Below, one piece after another: positions 31,487-43,558 of a DNA stretch of 64,000 nt; position 1 is the stretch's first letter; each line of letters starts with the position of its first letter. The DNA comes from Acytostelium subglobosum LB1 (lineage: Eukaryota > Evosea > Eumycetozoa > Acytosteliales > Acytosteliaceae), in assembly GCF_000787575.1 (NCBI RefSeq), contig NW_012236529.1, positions 1 to 64,000 of the forward strand, written 5' to 3'. Under the pieces are notes generated by a model. That model saw nothing but the letters and a program-made list of their open reading frames with translations, did not search any database and had not been told where the DNA came from. A program made the translations under genes and the position numbers.

Positions 31487-32639
31487 TTAAATATCAAGAC
31501 CTTGTCTTCTCTTGGCACTGATCAAAGTATTGTTCAAAAGCATGGCGATGGTCATTGGTCCAACACTATTTGTTGTTGTTGTTGTGGTAGTATTAGAATG
31601 TTAGTGAGGGGCAACAAGCACGTAATGCTGATTGACTTATACTTACCCTCCTGGAACTGGAGTGATTTGGCTGGCAACCTCCTTGACTTGGGCAAAGTCA
31701 ACATCACCACACAGCTTGCCATCGACAGTGTTCATACCGACGTCAATGACAATGGCACCTGGCTTCACCCAGTCAGCCTTGACCATGCGGGCCACACCGA
31801 TGGCAACCACCAGGATGTCAGCTTGAGACACAACCTGCTGCAGGTTGGCGGTCTTTGAGTGACAGATGGTGACGGTGGCATTGCGGTTCATCAACATCAT
31901 GGCCACTGGCAGTCCGACGATGTTTGACCTGCCCAAGACAACGGCGTTCTTGCCCTCGATTTGCACACCCGAGCGAATGAGCAGTTCAATGCATCCCTTT
32001 GGAGTGCAAGGCTCAAACAGGGACTTTCTGTTTCTCATTGACAGCTTGCCAATGTTGACTGGATGGAAGCCATCAACATCCTTTGTGATATCGATCTCGT
32101 TCTATTAGATGTGTGAGGTAGATGTGTTAGCTATATATTTACATTTCTATTGGAACAACAACAGTGATGATGATGACACTTACGAGCACGGATTCCTCAT
32201 TGATGTGCGATGGCAATGGCAGCTGGACCAGGATACCATCCACCTCATCAGAGTTATTATACTTTCGGACGATCTCGATGACCTCCTCTTGTGATGTGCT
32301 AGCAGGCAGGATGCAGTCAATTGACACGAATCCAAGGTCAGATGCTGTCTTCTTCTTGCTTCTGACGTATGTCTTTGTGTGTGTGTGTGTATAGTGTGAG
32401 CGTCTCTTCACTTGATTACGTAGGTAGGTAGGTGGTGGAGGTCATATAATACATACGTGAGAGTCTGGACGATCACCGACCAAGATGACAACCAATCCTG
32501 GTGCTCTCTTTCCATCTTTAATGAGCTTCTCGACGTCCTCCTTGATGGTCTTGCGAACGTTGGTGGCGATCTCTTTTCCGTCGATCAGCTTGGCGGTTGT
32601 AGCTGCAAGTGCAGTTGAATCGTTTGTTGTTGTAGACAT
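31487..32639 (-). CDS. mthfd: Methylenetetrahydrofolate dehydrogenase/cyclohydrolase (FolD/MTHFD type)
   Basis: Four exons (32639-32457, 32372-32184, 32101-31647, 31565-31487) give 301 residues, the usual length of FolD and MTHFD2-type enzymes. Diagnostic parts are [13 protein letters not shown] (substrate tyrosine and catalytic lysine), [28 protein letters not shown] (nucleotide binding) and P-G-G-V-G-P-M-T (split over the last intron). The enzyme oxidises 5,10-methylene-THF to methenyl-THF and hydrolyses it to 10-formyl-THF for purine and formyl-Met supply. The formyl-THF synthetase domain of trifunctional enzymes is absent. No mitochondrial leader is obvious (M-S-T-T-T-N-D-S start). Confidence 0.96.
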
Positions 32640-33259
32640 ATTGTTGTATATATGTTTGTGTATGTTTGGTTGATTGAGGTTTTTGATTGATGTTGGTGAT
32701 GATCAACGACAAAGGCTTGTGTTGAATTAAAAAACAAAGAGATATCTCTTCTTGTGTGTAGGTGTAAAGTGTTTAACGAGTGATTAATGGGGACTGACGT
32801 CTGTCACTTGGTTGATCTGACACCCATCGGAATAATTGATCGTCGTCCACATTGCTCATTCCGATGACAAACATATAATTTTAAAATATGAACGAAACGA
32901 GTGATAATTACAACTTTCGGCATGGTCGTAAGACGATCATTTCCGACTCTAAACCAAGAACTTCTTGTGCCTTTTCAAACGTACATACATAGAATTGAAA
33001 CCATTCACTTTATATTTAAAGTTTTATTATATTAACAGTAGAACAACTTAACTAGTTGATCTCTCTTTCTGTGATCATTCATGAATGAGGTTATCTACCT
33101 GATGGGGGAACTGCCCTCATTGAAGAAGTTCAGGTTCAGGAAAAGAAGATCTGGTTTGGTTTTCAGTCGACCTAACCTAGCTCTATCTGCCTGTGTACAC
33201 CGATTGATAAAGAGAAATATTTATATTATTAATCATATAGACAGAGATAGAGATAAAGA
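32640..33259. promoter_or_regulatory. Divergent spacer between the mthfd and exportin-T genes
   Basis: 620 bp holding both promoters, with an AT-rich core around 32870-33060. An open stretch at 33081-33284 overlaps the exportin-T start and is rejected as a gene. No specific motif is claimed. Confidence 0.4.
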
Positions 33260-36200
33260 ATGGATGAATTCGAGAATGCAGTGATCATTACATTTGATCC
33301 TGCAGTAGTGTCACCATTGAAACAACGTGCTGTCACCTATACAGAGACCTTGAGGGACTCACCTGACGGTTGGAAATTCTGTCTGGAGAAGCTCTTCCAG
33401 ACAAACAATGTCTATGTCAAGTTCTTCTGTTTACACGTCTTCCAAGATGTCATCACCACTGGACAACGCTACGCACAGCTCACCCAAGATGATCGTTACC
33501 GTCTAAGGACCACTGTCGTCTCTTATCTGTCAAACGTGTTGGCCTCAAACCCAAACGAGGAGAAATGTATGTTGTCTGATGTGAACTTAATGACTCTGAG
33601 TGAAAGAGTCTGCTGTAGCAAGTATTCTGACTGACACAACCAACCCCCCATCATCACCAATCATACATATAGTGATCAAGAACAAGTATGCACAGGTGGT
33701 CGTACTGTTATTCAAGAAGGAGTACCCAGAGAAGTGGCAATCGTTCTTCAGCGAGATGTTGTCGATGTTGCCCAAGGGTGTCAATGCCATTGACATTGTG
33801 CTCAGGATACTAAAGTCAATCGATCAAGAGGTTGTACGTGTCGATGTCAATCGTACTCAAGAGGAACTTAATCACAACACATTGATCGTAAGTATATCGC
33901 ACAACTCAAACCACTCGTTCGTTTATACATTGCCAATACTGATTACCACGTACAACAACAGAAAGATGCAATGAGGGAAGGTGCAATCAATGACATAGTG
34001 AAGCTATGGTACGAGATATTGGTGCACTACCATCAGAGCAATCCACAACTGTCCGTCATGGCATTACAGAACATCAAGCTCTACATAAGTTGGATCGACA
34101 TTGGGCTCGTCGTCAATGATCAATTCATCACATTGTTCTACAAGCTGCTGAATGTTGTGTCGCAACGAGAGGAGGTCAGTGACTGCTTCAAGGAGATCAT
34201 TTACAAGGGCATGGATGCCAACATCAAGCTATCACTGGTACAGAAGCTGCAGATCAAGAACATTGTCAGTCACGTCTCTCTGGATGACTTGGACTTTGTC
34301 ATCAAGATGGGTGCGCTCATTAACTTGACTGGACTGGAGGTACTGCGGAGTTTGGAATCAGTGGTATGTATTGGACCATTAATGTTAATTCCAACTGGCG
34401 TATATACTGACTGACTGATTGGCACAATTCAACATGTAGGAGGGAAGCAAAGATATGACCCAAACACAGATACAAACTATACAGAATGGAGAGGCACTGT
34501 TGGATGAGATACTGGAACTTTTGTTCAAGTTCCTAAACAACGAGTTCAACGACGTATCAATGACTGTGATGACATTCTCTGCACAGTATATCGCAAGAGT
34601 ATGTTATGATACACAATCATCAGCAAATAACTCACTAACCTAACAATCGTACGTAAACAGCTCAAGAATGTCAAGCCATTGACAGAGAAGCATGTACAGC
34701 ATATCACATTGTTGGTACAGATCATTCGTAACAAGATGAAGTACAACAAGGACTTTGACTTTGAGAAGGTCGACGATGGAGAGGATGAACAACACTTTGC
34801 AGAGTTTAGGAAGGACTTGGCCGCCCAATATCGCAATCTATTCAGATTGTGTCCAGAGATGGTTGGCTCTTTCGTACACAACTTCCTAATGAGCATTATA
34901 CAGGATTCAACCAAGTTCACCTTTGCCGACATCGAGGTGGCCATCTATCTCATGTACCAAATGGGTGAGGGCATATCCAACCTCCCCGAGGAGACCGTCA
35001 AGACCTTTGAGAAGTTCTTTGGTTCAATGGTATTACAGGTGGCCAAAAGCAGTAAGTGTAACAATAGAGAGAGAGAGAGAGAGAGATTATCCTGGAAAGT
35101 TATACTAATAACTCTACTCACAGACATTATGGTATCTAACAAGATTCATCAATGTGTGTCGTGTATCTACTTTGAAACAGTTGTACGATACGCCAAGTGC
35201 ATACCTCATGACGTGGCCAACCTCACGGTTGTGCTATCGCCATTCTTGGATCAACGAGGTGTGCACAACAGCAATGCGCACGTACGAAGCAGGGCCGGTT
35301 ACTTGTTAAATAAACTCGTTAAACCATTAAAGGTCCAATTGTTCCCCTTCATAAGCAACATCATAGAATCACTCAAGGTAAGTTAATGGTAACTGGTCAG
35401 GCAGTCAAACAACCCTATCAATCTCACCTTGCTAACCAATCAATTGCCACTGAATCTCTAGAATCACTTGGTCATCAACTATGACACCCAGCAACAGGTA
35501 CCCTTTGAAGAACAACTCAACTTTTATGAGTCACTTGGTATGCTGATTGGTGGCTCTCAATTGCCACCTCAGGACGAGCAGAAATATATCGAGGTATGTT
35601 GTTTAACAAACTCCATTATAGTCATGTGTTTGATTGACCCCTAACCATCCATCCAACATCACTCAGAAACTGCTTTCCAGTCCTTACCAAAAGATGGAAG
35701 AGATCATCAGCAAGTCACTGTACAAAAGCGATACAAAGGAGAAACCATACTATACCAACCAACTCATCCAGCTCACCAACGTCATTGGAACATTCAGCAA
35801 GGGATTCACAGCTTTCACATCAGCAGGCCCTCCAAAGCCCGAGCCACTGGCCCACACTATATACTTTATCAACTCACTCAAACTCATTATCCAACTGCCC
35901 AACCTCATTCCACAGAATGAGGAGATCGTCAAACGAGTGAGTACCAGACTCTGACATTGAGCAGACATCCAAACACAACATTCTAACATACATTGCTAAT
36001 TATCCAGACCTTTTTTTATATGCACCGCATGGTTGATTGCCTTGGAGGCAACCTAAAGCCATTGCTTCCAGAGATACTACCTATACTACTCATTCACACA
36101 TACAACACCGAGAAACTCATCGAATTCATCATGCTACTCAATCAATTCATCGCCCGATACCAGAGCGATGTGCACGCACTCATCAACGACTCACTGGCCG

Positions 36201-36917
36201 CCATCATTACCCGAATATTCAAGTCGATGGAGCAAGCCAATCCACCAGAGGCCAACACTGACGAAGGACGAGCCCTTTTGGAACTACAAAAGACCTACTA
36301 CACATTTATACTCACCATCATGAACAACTCACTCTCCTCAACACTGGCATCACCAAACAACCTTAGCATCCTGGAACGAATCCTATCGACAGTTATTAGT
36401 GGATGCAAACGTTCAGAAGCAGTAAGTTGTTGTAGTAACATAATGATGATGCGGTCTCTAACATAATCCATCATATTTATTATAGGTTCAGAAGCTATCG
36501 TTCAACATTATCAAACGTATGATTGAGGAGTTTGGACCTGGCGCTGCCAAGCCAATCGAGGGCTTCTCCAAGTTTATTCAAAGCCACATTGTTCCAATGT
36601 GTTTCCAGGTACCACTGTCAACATCGTTCAATGTTAATGATCCAATGGCAACACAGGTGATCACTGAGATTGCCAAGTCACTGAAGCTGGTCGCTTCCAA
36701 ACATGGAGACGAGTTTATCAAGTACCTGGTCACAGTATATCTTCCATCGATCAACATCACATCGGCAGAGATCCTTCAACAGTTCACCAGATTGTTGGCA
36801 CCTGCTTCACCTCTGAAGGAGTTCCAAGACTTTTTCAAGCTCTTTGTGAAGCAATGCAAGCAGCAACCAACTCAACAACAGCAATCGCACTCCACTGGCA
36901 ATAGCATTAAACAATGA
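33260..36917 (+). CDS. xpot: Exportin-T, tRNA nuclear export receptor
   Basis: Ten exons (33260-33566, 33673-33887, 33962-34363, 34440-34598, 34661-35051, 35124-35377, 35462-35593, 35667-35936, 36008-36421, 36486-36917), all joining in frame, give 991 residues. This is close to human exportin-T. The N-terminus (M-D-E-F-E-N-A-V, then A-V-T-Y-T-E-T-L-R-D-S-P-D-G-W-K) and the HEAT-like V-K-F-F-C-L-H-V-F-Q follow the importin-beta/exportin-T pattern, including K-K-E-Y-P-E-K-W-Q-S-F-F. With RanGTP it carries mature tRNAs out of the nucleus. The last residues are Gln/Ser-rich. One intron contains a (GA)n run near 35070. Gene structure is consistent throughout. Confidence 0.95.
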
Positions 36918-37168
36918 TGATCACCACCTCAAAACGTTACTTTTTTACCCTTGTGGGTGGTCATTTTAGTTGACCTTGACTCCAGTTTGACTTTTTGGTG
37001 TGTAAGAGGCACCTGCAGGTTTTTTTTTAAATTATTTGGTGTGTGAACATTCACTCCATGATTGGGTCTCATCAGATGATGAGCATTGTTTAACTCTAGC
37101 CCAAATTATTACAATCATTAAACACACATACATACATATATATATACAATACACATAATTAAAAAAGA
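36918..37168. other. Tandem spacer
   Basis: About 250 bp with T- and A-rich runs and a short (AT)n stretch near 37136-37146. No gene or RNA is seen. Confidence 0.4.
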
Positions 37169-37833
37169 ATGGTAGCATCAAACAACATAGATACCCTCGA
37201 CGACGAGTTGGCTGCTTTCCGCAATGAATCACTTGTTTCAACTGAGCAACGTGTTGTCTATTTCATCAACGCTCTCATCGTTGCTGCTGTCCCAATCTGT
37301 ATGTGTTTTATGGACCATCCACTAGATAGTTAGATTGATGGATAGACATATACACCAACCATCATGGAACAATATAACTGATCATCTCCATCAAACATTC
37401 CAATCAATGATTATTAGACTTGTATCATGCAATCTTCTTCATGTCACTCGATGCATTCTTTGTTGTCTATGCCTCTGTGACACTGTTTGCTGCGATCGTC
37501 TTGACATTTGCTTACAACAACATTTACAGAATCAAGCGACTAAAGCTGTCAGCTGCCAGAGATCACACAATCACAATGAGCAAGGGTGGAAAGTCTGGCA
37601 ACACCGACAAGAAGGCCGTCTACTCTGCCAAGAAGGAGCGTCAGTCAGTGGTCACCTCGCACGAGGCCATCGCCCAGTCCATCATGTACAACAACGCCCT
37701 CTTCCTGGCCAGCACCCTGTTGTTCAGCTTTGTCATTTTCAAGAACGTTCCACTTGTATACAACTATATCACATCGGTCTCATTGGCTGCTGGTGTCACC
37801 ACCTTCCTGTCCACTGGATCCAAGCACAACTAA
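37169..37833 (+). CDS. ssr3: Translocon-associated protein gamma subunit (TRAP-gamma, SSR3)
   Basis: Two exons (37169-37298, 37418-37833) give 181 residues. The order of conserved parts matches human SSR3: F-I-N-A-L-I-V-A-A-V-P-I, a second span, A-Y-N-N-I-Y-R-I-K-R-L-K, a basic cytosolic loop with K-K-A-V-Y-S-A-K-K-E-R, then M-Y-N-N-A-L-F-L, F-V-I-F-K-N-V-P, and the end L-S-T-G-S-K-H-N. The four-span subunit binds the ribosome and Sec61 and helps insertion of some ER substrates. The length is the family norm. Confidence 0.93.
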
Positions 37834-37954
37834 ACAAACCAATACAAACCTTAACCAGAGCGATATCATGATACAATCTATAAAGCGTGATAACGATATC
37901 AAATAAAGAATAGTCTATTAATTTCAATTGACTGACTGGTGATCAATCACAGGA

Positions 37955-39752
37955 TCAGTTTATTAATGGCTTATTCTTGGTGGTGGCAGAGATAAACATA
38001 TTCTCTTTGGAGTGTTGAGTGTATAACTGAAGTGTTGGCTCCAACAATAGAGTGTCCCTAATGAATAGATAGCGACCATAGTCAATTAGTCTTTTAGCCT
38101 TGTATCCAAGTTCTTCTTTCCTTGTCGTTTCGAATACGCTGTCATAGTTGACCAGACTGTTTAGAGTCTGTTGTTTGATCGCCTCCATTTCCTGTTTGAC
38201 CTCTGGACACTGGTCATCATCATTGTCCTCTGCACCTCCATCAAGCTTTGCCTTCTTTGATTTCTTCTTGTTTGGTTCAATGGATGCCCAACTTGTAATT
38301 GAGCACAACAATTGGAACTCATCTGGTGTCAATTGAAGTACATCATTGACATACTTTGGATCTGTGGAATATATAATATATATTAGTTATCTACTAACAG
38401 TCTTGGGATTGGCAATACATACTAATATATGAATCCAATGTGCAAACATGATGGCAACAGGTTGCAATACCAATTCCAGCAAAGGTTTGTCTTAGTTTCT
38501 CATTGTTTGTTATCGAGTTGGCCAAGCATCTCAATGTGAAGTCGGTAGCACATCCACATAGATGTTTGCTGCAATGAACCATTGATGTTGGTTAGTCAGT
38601 GGATCTGGATTCCATGACGTAGATAACATACCTGATAATGACAAAGTTTGATTTCTCCAACTGCTCAACTTTGGAGAGATCCAAGTGTCTAATATCGATT
38701 AAGAATCGATCAAAGTACTTGCAATCCTTCTCATTCTTGATCATTCTATCAGACTTCTTTAGAGACTTGAACTTCATCCTATCTATCATAATGTGTCCAG
38801 ATGATTTGTCCAATGCCTGGAACACATGATAACCTAGCTTACCAGTGCCTGCACCAAACTCTAGGAATATGTTGTCCTTCTCAAGAAGGTTCTCCATTTG
38901 AAGCACTGAGAGTATGGATGACTCTTGTTGAATGTGTTTCAGCTTTCGTTTAGAGTTTACACTGTTGTTGTTGGTTGATCCATTAGTTTGGTGTGAATCT
39001 TGTTGTTGAACATGATCTGTACGTACTTCTCGCTGAATATCTTCTCGAGTGATTCATGTTGATTGTCGTTGACCTTGATTCCAGTGGGGAAGAGTGTGGC
39101 GAATAGAGTGTCCAACTTATTGGCCATGGCATTCAACTGCTCAGTGGATATATGTGAAAGAGGTGTGTCATTGAACTTTGGTGCCAATCCATTGAGGTTC
39201 TCATTGTAGTACACTTGTGACACTGATCGAGTGATATGTGCATTCGATTGAGTCTCCTTTGCGTTTGGGCATCCTTTCAAGTGTTTCTTCAACTTGCTTT
39301 CGTATATTATACTATTAAGAGATGTCATTGTATTATCTGTTAGTAATGCTCATTGACACTTGAGTCAATACAATGCACGTTATAACATACTGTGCTGGAT
39401 TGAGTGGACAGGGAATGCGCTTCTTTGTCGGGTCGTCTGTGTTTGAACATTCATCGAGAGGACGATGATGTGTGCAGAATGTTGATCCCTTTGCTCTAGG
39501 TTGATTACAGAAGAGAGCACGATGTTTCATCTTGATGACCATCCAGAACATACATTTGGTATGCGCAGCACTCTCCTCCTCTGTTGGTTGTTCTCTTAGA
39601 GGCACACTAAAGTCTATAGGAATGCCTTTCTTCTCCTTCCTATCCTTCCTCTTCTTTGTAGTTGTTGTTGTTGTTGTAGTACCATGATTGTTATGAACTA
39701 CACCTCCATCTGTTGTTGTTGATGAAGTAGATGTATTCTTATCACTTTCCAT
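37955..39752 (-). CDS. trmt13: TRM13 tRNA 2'-O-methyltransferase (position 4)
   Basis: Minus-strand exons 39752-39391, 39311-38963, 38942-38632, 38568-38423 and 38361-37955 give 524 residues. A Thr/Lys-rich leader is followed by the CCCH and CHHC zinc fingers of TRM13 (C-M-F-W, L-F-C-N-Q, F-C-T-H-H; then C-P-L-N-P-A-H-I-I-Y-E and H-L-K-G-C). A Rossmann fold with F-L-E-F-G-A-G-T-G-K-L-G comes next, then K-H-L-C-G-C-A-T-D and A-T-C-C-H-H-V-C, the TRM13 catalytic signatures, and a late T-S-W-A. The enzyme methylates the ribose of residue 4 in the acceptor stem of some tRNAs. Exons 2 and 3 only join in frame if 38943-38962 (20 nt, GTGTAA...AAAG) is removed, so this is either an ultrashort intron or a frameshift. 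Confidence 0.88.
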
Positions 39753-39840
39753 ATTCAATGATGTCGTTGATTAGATAATGAAGTGAGTGTGATGAAAAGA
39801 TTCAAAGTCGAATCAATCAAACAATAGTAAAACAAACAAC

Positions 39841-41106
39841 ATGATAGATAATATATTGTTAATATCAGACTTTTGTCTGCAATGTATATTTGAAAAGGTC
39901 AATGACCATATAGATACAATCTGTTTGGTTTACTCTTGTAGACGATTCAATCAACTACTAAAGAAGATTGAATTGATCAGATGGTACTCGATGTCACATG
40001 CTTTTAATCATTGTCCTGGTGGCCTATCACCTTCAAATTGGATTATACCAACTTCATCACCATCATTGACAACATATAATGATCATCAAATTGGAGCATC
40101 ATCATCATTTATAATTGATGATAACAACATGGATATGATCATCTCTGGTACACTCCCAAACAATATAACCAGTTTAACATTTTCAAGAGAGTACAATCAT
40201 CCCATTGAACCAGGTGTACTACCCTCATCTCTAAAAATACTTACGTTTGGATCAGAGTTCAACCAACCTTTGGCCAAAGGTACAATCCCTCGAAATTTGG
40301 TCAAATTAACATTTGGATATATGTTCAACCAGGACATATCTCCTGGTTTACTACACGGCACACTTAAAACATTGATCTTTGGACACCTCTATGGAAACCT
40401 GAAACATACGACAATAGTCCATGGATCACTTCCATTTGGTCTAAGTTCATTGACATTTGGGGGACGATTCAATCAAGTGTTTACCAAAGTTCTACTTCCT
40501 TTATCTCTAAAGAGTTTGGTATTGGGTTCAGATTACAACACACCTATGAAGAGTGGCGCCCTTCCTTTGTCACTGGTGGAACTCACTTTGGGACGTAACT
40601 TTCAACGTGCTCTCCATGAGGTTAGCTTTCCTTCAAGTCTAAAGACACTTTACATCAAGGACTATACACATTGTAGATACCTGGCCTGTCAACCACACTC
40701 AATCGAACATGTTAGCTTCAGTTTCATGCGATGTATATCATTTGTGGATGCACTTGACGTTACACCAGTAGTCAGTACTTTACAAATGTTAATTATTACT
40801 GCTAATGTATTCGATATCAACACAATGGATAAGCTATTGACACTATTACCAATTGTACTGGATCGCTTCCCTGGTGAAAGGGTAAACACTTTCAACTTGT
40901 TACAATTAGATCAATCCAATCAATCTGTCCTAATGTGGTTAAAGATAAGAGTATTGGTAGATAGATCAACACACAAGAGGGACAAGCTATTATGTATCAT
41001 TGGATATGGAGACCACAAGAACATCTTTGTTGATATCCTACCATCTGGTAGTCAACCTTTTCATAGTAAACTTTGGAACATTATCAAGAATAGTGTTGGC
41101 CAATGA
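39841..41106 (+). CDS. FNIP-repeat (F-box-like leucine-rich) protein
   Basis: A single exon of 421 residues. The N-terminus (C-L-Q-C-I-F-E-K-V and V-Y-S-C-R-R-F-N-Q-L-L) resembles an F-box. From about residue 110 come roughly seven FNIP units of about 22 residues with the pattern L-P-x-x-L-x-x-L-x-F-G-x-x-F-N-Q-P, for example V-L-P-S-S-L-K-I-L-T-F-G-S-E-F-N-Q-P. FNIP proteins are strongly amplified in dictyostelids and thought to bind other proteins through an LRR-like solenoid, perhaps as ubiquitin ligase adaptors. It begins about 90 bp from the divergent TRM13 gene. The frame is intact. Confidence 0.85.
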   Translation: MIDNILLISDFCLQCIFEKVNDHIDTICLVYSCRRFNQLLKKIELIRWYSMSHAFNHCPGGLSPSNWIIPTSSPSLTTYNDHQIGASSSFIIDDNNMDMIISGTLPNNITSLTFSREYNHPIEPGVLPSSLKILTFGSEFNQPLAKGTIPRNLVKLTFGYMFNQDISPGLLHGTLKTLIFGHLYGNLKHTTIVHGSLPFGLSSLTFGGRFNQVFTKVLLPLSLKSLVLGSDYNTPMKSGALPLSLVELTLGRNFQRALHEVSFPSSLKTLYIKDYTHCRYLACQPHSIEHVSFSFMRCISFVDALDVTPVVSTLQMLIITANVFDINTMDKLLTLLPIVLDRFPGERVNTFNLLQLDQSNQSVLMWLKIRVLVDRSTHKRDKLLCIIGYGDHKNIFVDILPSGSQPFHSKLWNIIKNSVGQ

Positions 41107-41198
41107 TCATGGAAAAGGGCCCTTCCAGCAAAACGGATGGAGGACACAATCAATCAATACAATTGTATATTAATTAGTCACGCATATTCCATATCTTA

Positions 41199-43348
41199 TT
41201 AGATGCTTGATTGGACTCTGCGAAGAGCTGCATGATCATTGGCAAACTTTCGAAAGAAGTCTAAAAGGTCTGTGGCAATGAACCCAAGACGGTATAACTG
41301 GTCACAGAATTTTGAAAGGTCTTCGGGGCCATAAGGTATGAGTATGCTGTCACTCACTGTGAACATCTCCACCAATCGTATGGCATTTGAGTGCTGATTG
41401 GTTGTGAGACACTCAATGAGAGGTCCAATTGGAGGTGGTTGGATAAATGTTTTGTAATCGTCTGTGTTGTTTCCTCTGTGTCGACAGTAGTGGTCGATCA
41501 ACACTTCATAGATGTGCACATTGTAACATGCAATGATTAGCACATCCTTGATAAATGTGTGGTCAACCTTGTCCTTTTCCTCCAATGACTCCCAGAGAAA
41601 GTTGAATCCAGGTATTAACGAATGTTGCATGTTCACCAACCTTTGCATGCCCTTTTCAAATTCTTCCCAGGCTCCTGAGGAGTTTGGCTGATTGGTGTCC
41701 ATGTTCAACAAGTAGTTTGATAGTGTTGTTAAGGGTAGAATTGATTCTAGCAGCCCTTAAATGATCAATGGATACACCTACTTGAAGTTTGAGAACTTTG
41801 AGTGAGAGAAGCCTGCGCTGGTTGTCGACACTCAAACAAGACAACTCTTCGACATTGAGGTTAATCGAGCATTGGGGATTATGAGAAACAATGAGGTCAA
41901 TGATATCCATGTGCTGATGTATGATGGCGGCACGCAATGTAGGACCAAGGTTGAGGTTCAAATCTTGGTTTGAGGGCTTGCTGGCGAGAAGCAGTTGAAT
42001 GACATCCAATCTGTTGGCATTGAGAATATGAATGCGTAGACTGCATGCTACCTTGTCTATATTCTCCAGCATGGTCTTTGTCATTTCGATACAATCTCCT
42101 TGGTCCAAGCTGATTTCGTAAACCATCCATCGTTCACCCTTTCTCAGGCATTGACTATAGTTATCCAGAATGTAGTGTGCGCACTCAAAGTGGCCATTAC
42201 GCAAGGCAATGTCTAGCAACTGACGTGATACCTTCTTGCCATTGTCGTGCTTGCATGCATCATTCACGACGTGGCGGAGGTAGTCAATGTTGCCATGTGA
42301 GGCTGCTTCGCAGAGTGGGTCGTTTACATCATCGTGGTACCTGGGGATACTAGTTGGAAATACGTAGGAGAGATATTGCAGAATGTTGTAATTGGCATGC
42401 TTGGCAATCTCGAGATGGAATTCAATCTTGCGTCGACCTCGATTCTCCATTCTCAGTACGTTCTGAACGACAAGTGTAGGTTTCTTGTGTTGTTGGAGCA
42501 GTTTCCCAATGATGGGGTATAGGTGGAGGCGTCTAACGCACTTATATCGGTGAATAAGCAACAGGAGTGTCTCAGATGTCTCGTCAGGTCTGCCAAATGG
42601 TTGGAGATACAGAGACATGGGGAGATATGCTATAACATCCCGCTCGTACTTCTTATAGTGGTCCAACGCTTGAAAGAACAGTGCAACGTCACGGCGAAGA
42701 GCTGATGCCGCAAGACAGAGGACGATGTCTGTTGGGATGTGTCCAGCATTAGGAAAGGTATCGCAGAACCATCTGACAGTCTCAACTGACAAGTCATAGT
42801 CCGAATAACGAGCAAAGAGCAGCTCAGAGAGAACAATGTCATAGGCTTCTTTGTTCTCCAGGTTGCTCTGCAGTTGTGACATGATCTTGGATAGCATGTA
42901 TGTCAGCTCGGAATGCATGCCCTTCTTGAACAACCCTCCAAACAGAGCCTTGAGAGTATTGACCAGACTAGAGTTGACACGAGGATAGGTTAGCAAATTT
43001 CCTCATCAAGATGTATTAGCAAAGCCATGGCACTTACATATGGTTATCTAGGTTGACTATAACATTGTTGTTATTTGTAATCTTGGCAAGCGTGATCGAT
43101 GAAACAAAATCCATTACGTCCTTGACAAAGAGAGAAGGGTCATTGAAGTAAAGTTTGTCAAAGCATTGTGTAAACTTCCTGGCCAAAGCAGGATGGATGG
43201 TACATTGCTATATATAAACAATGTCGCCAGATCGTACAGCATACACACCTAACCGATGATGTATATCTCTGACACTCTTCAACAAAACATGTCTTATCAC
43301 CTTATTGTTAAGAGTAAAGGATATCAATGACTGTATTACATTGTCCAT
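41199..43348 (-). CDS. Dictyostelid ankyrin-repeat family protein with a frame change near the 3' end
   Basis: Minus-strand exons 43348-43247, 43207-43038 and 42967 onward. The N-terminus V-I-R-H-V-L-L-K-S-V-R-D-I-H-H-R-L-G is a typical family start, then A-L-A-R-K-F-T-Q-C-F-D-K-L. Ankyrin-like units include A-A-S-H-G-N-I-D-Y-L-R-H-V-V and A-L-R-N-G-H-F-E-C-A-H-Y-I-L. The main frame stops at 41656 after L-V-E-H-G-H-Q-S-A-K-L-L. A second frame, open from 41711 to 41199, carries on with plausible protein (E-F-E-K-G-M-Q-R-L-V-N-M-Q, Y-E-V-L-I-D-H-Y-C-R). A single indel around 41660-41710 is the simplest explanation, either an assembly error or an early pseudogene. Function is unknown. Confidence 0.7.
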
Positions 43349-43558
43349 CCAATGTAGTCTTTATGTATTAATGATCGTTGGTTGTTCATAGAGCCGATTT
43401 TGAATAACTTATTTTGGAAAGAAGATCTCTAGATAATATGTAATGCTCACCCTCAATAGTCATTCGTTTCATTTTGTTGAACAGATACCACATACAAATA
43501 ACAACCAATGACTACAACTACAACCATATCATAAGTATTAGAATACTTGCAAGCGAGA
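43349..43558. other. Divergent spacer
   Basis: 210 bp between two accessory-family genes transcribed away from each other. It is AT-rich, with no feature beyond the presumed promoters. Confidence 0.4.

Noticed and set aside
33081-33284. 67-codon open frame ahead of exportin-T
   Set aside because: Overlaps the exportin-T start in another frame and shows no recognisable domain. It is probably 5' flank.
37955-39752. Clustering of tRNA genes' partners (TRM13, exportin-T, TRMT61A) as an operon-like unit
   Set aside because: The genes are tens of kilobases apart, on both strands, with unrelated genes between. Chance proximity is enough.
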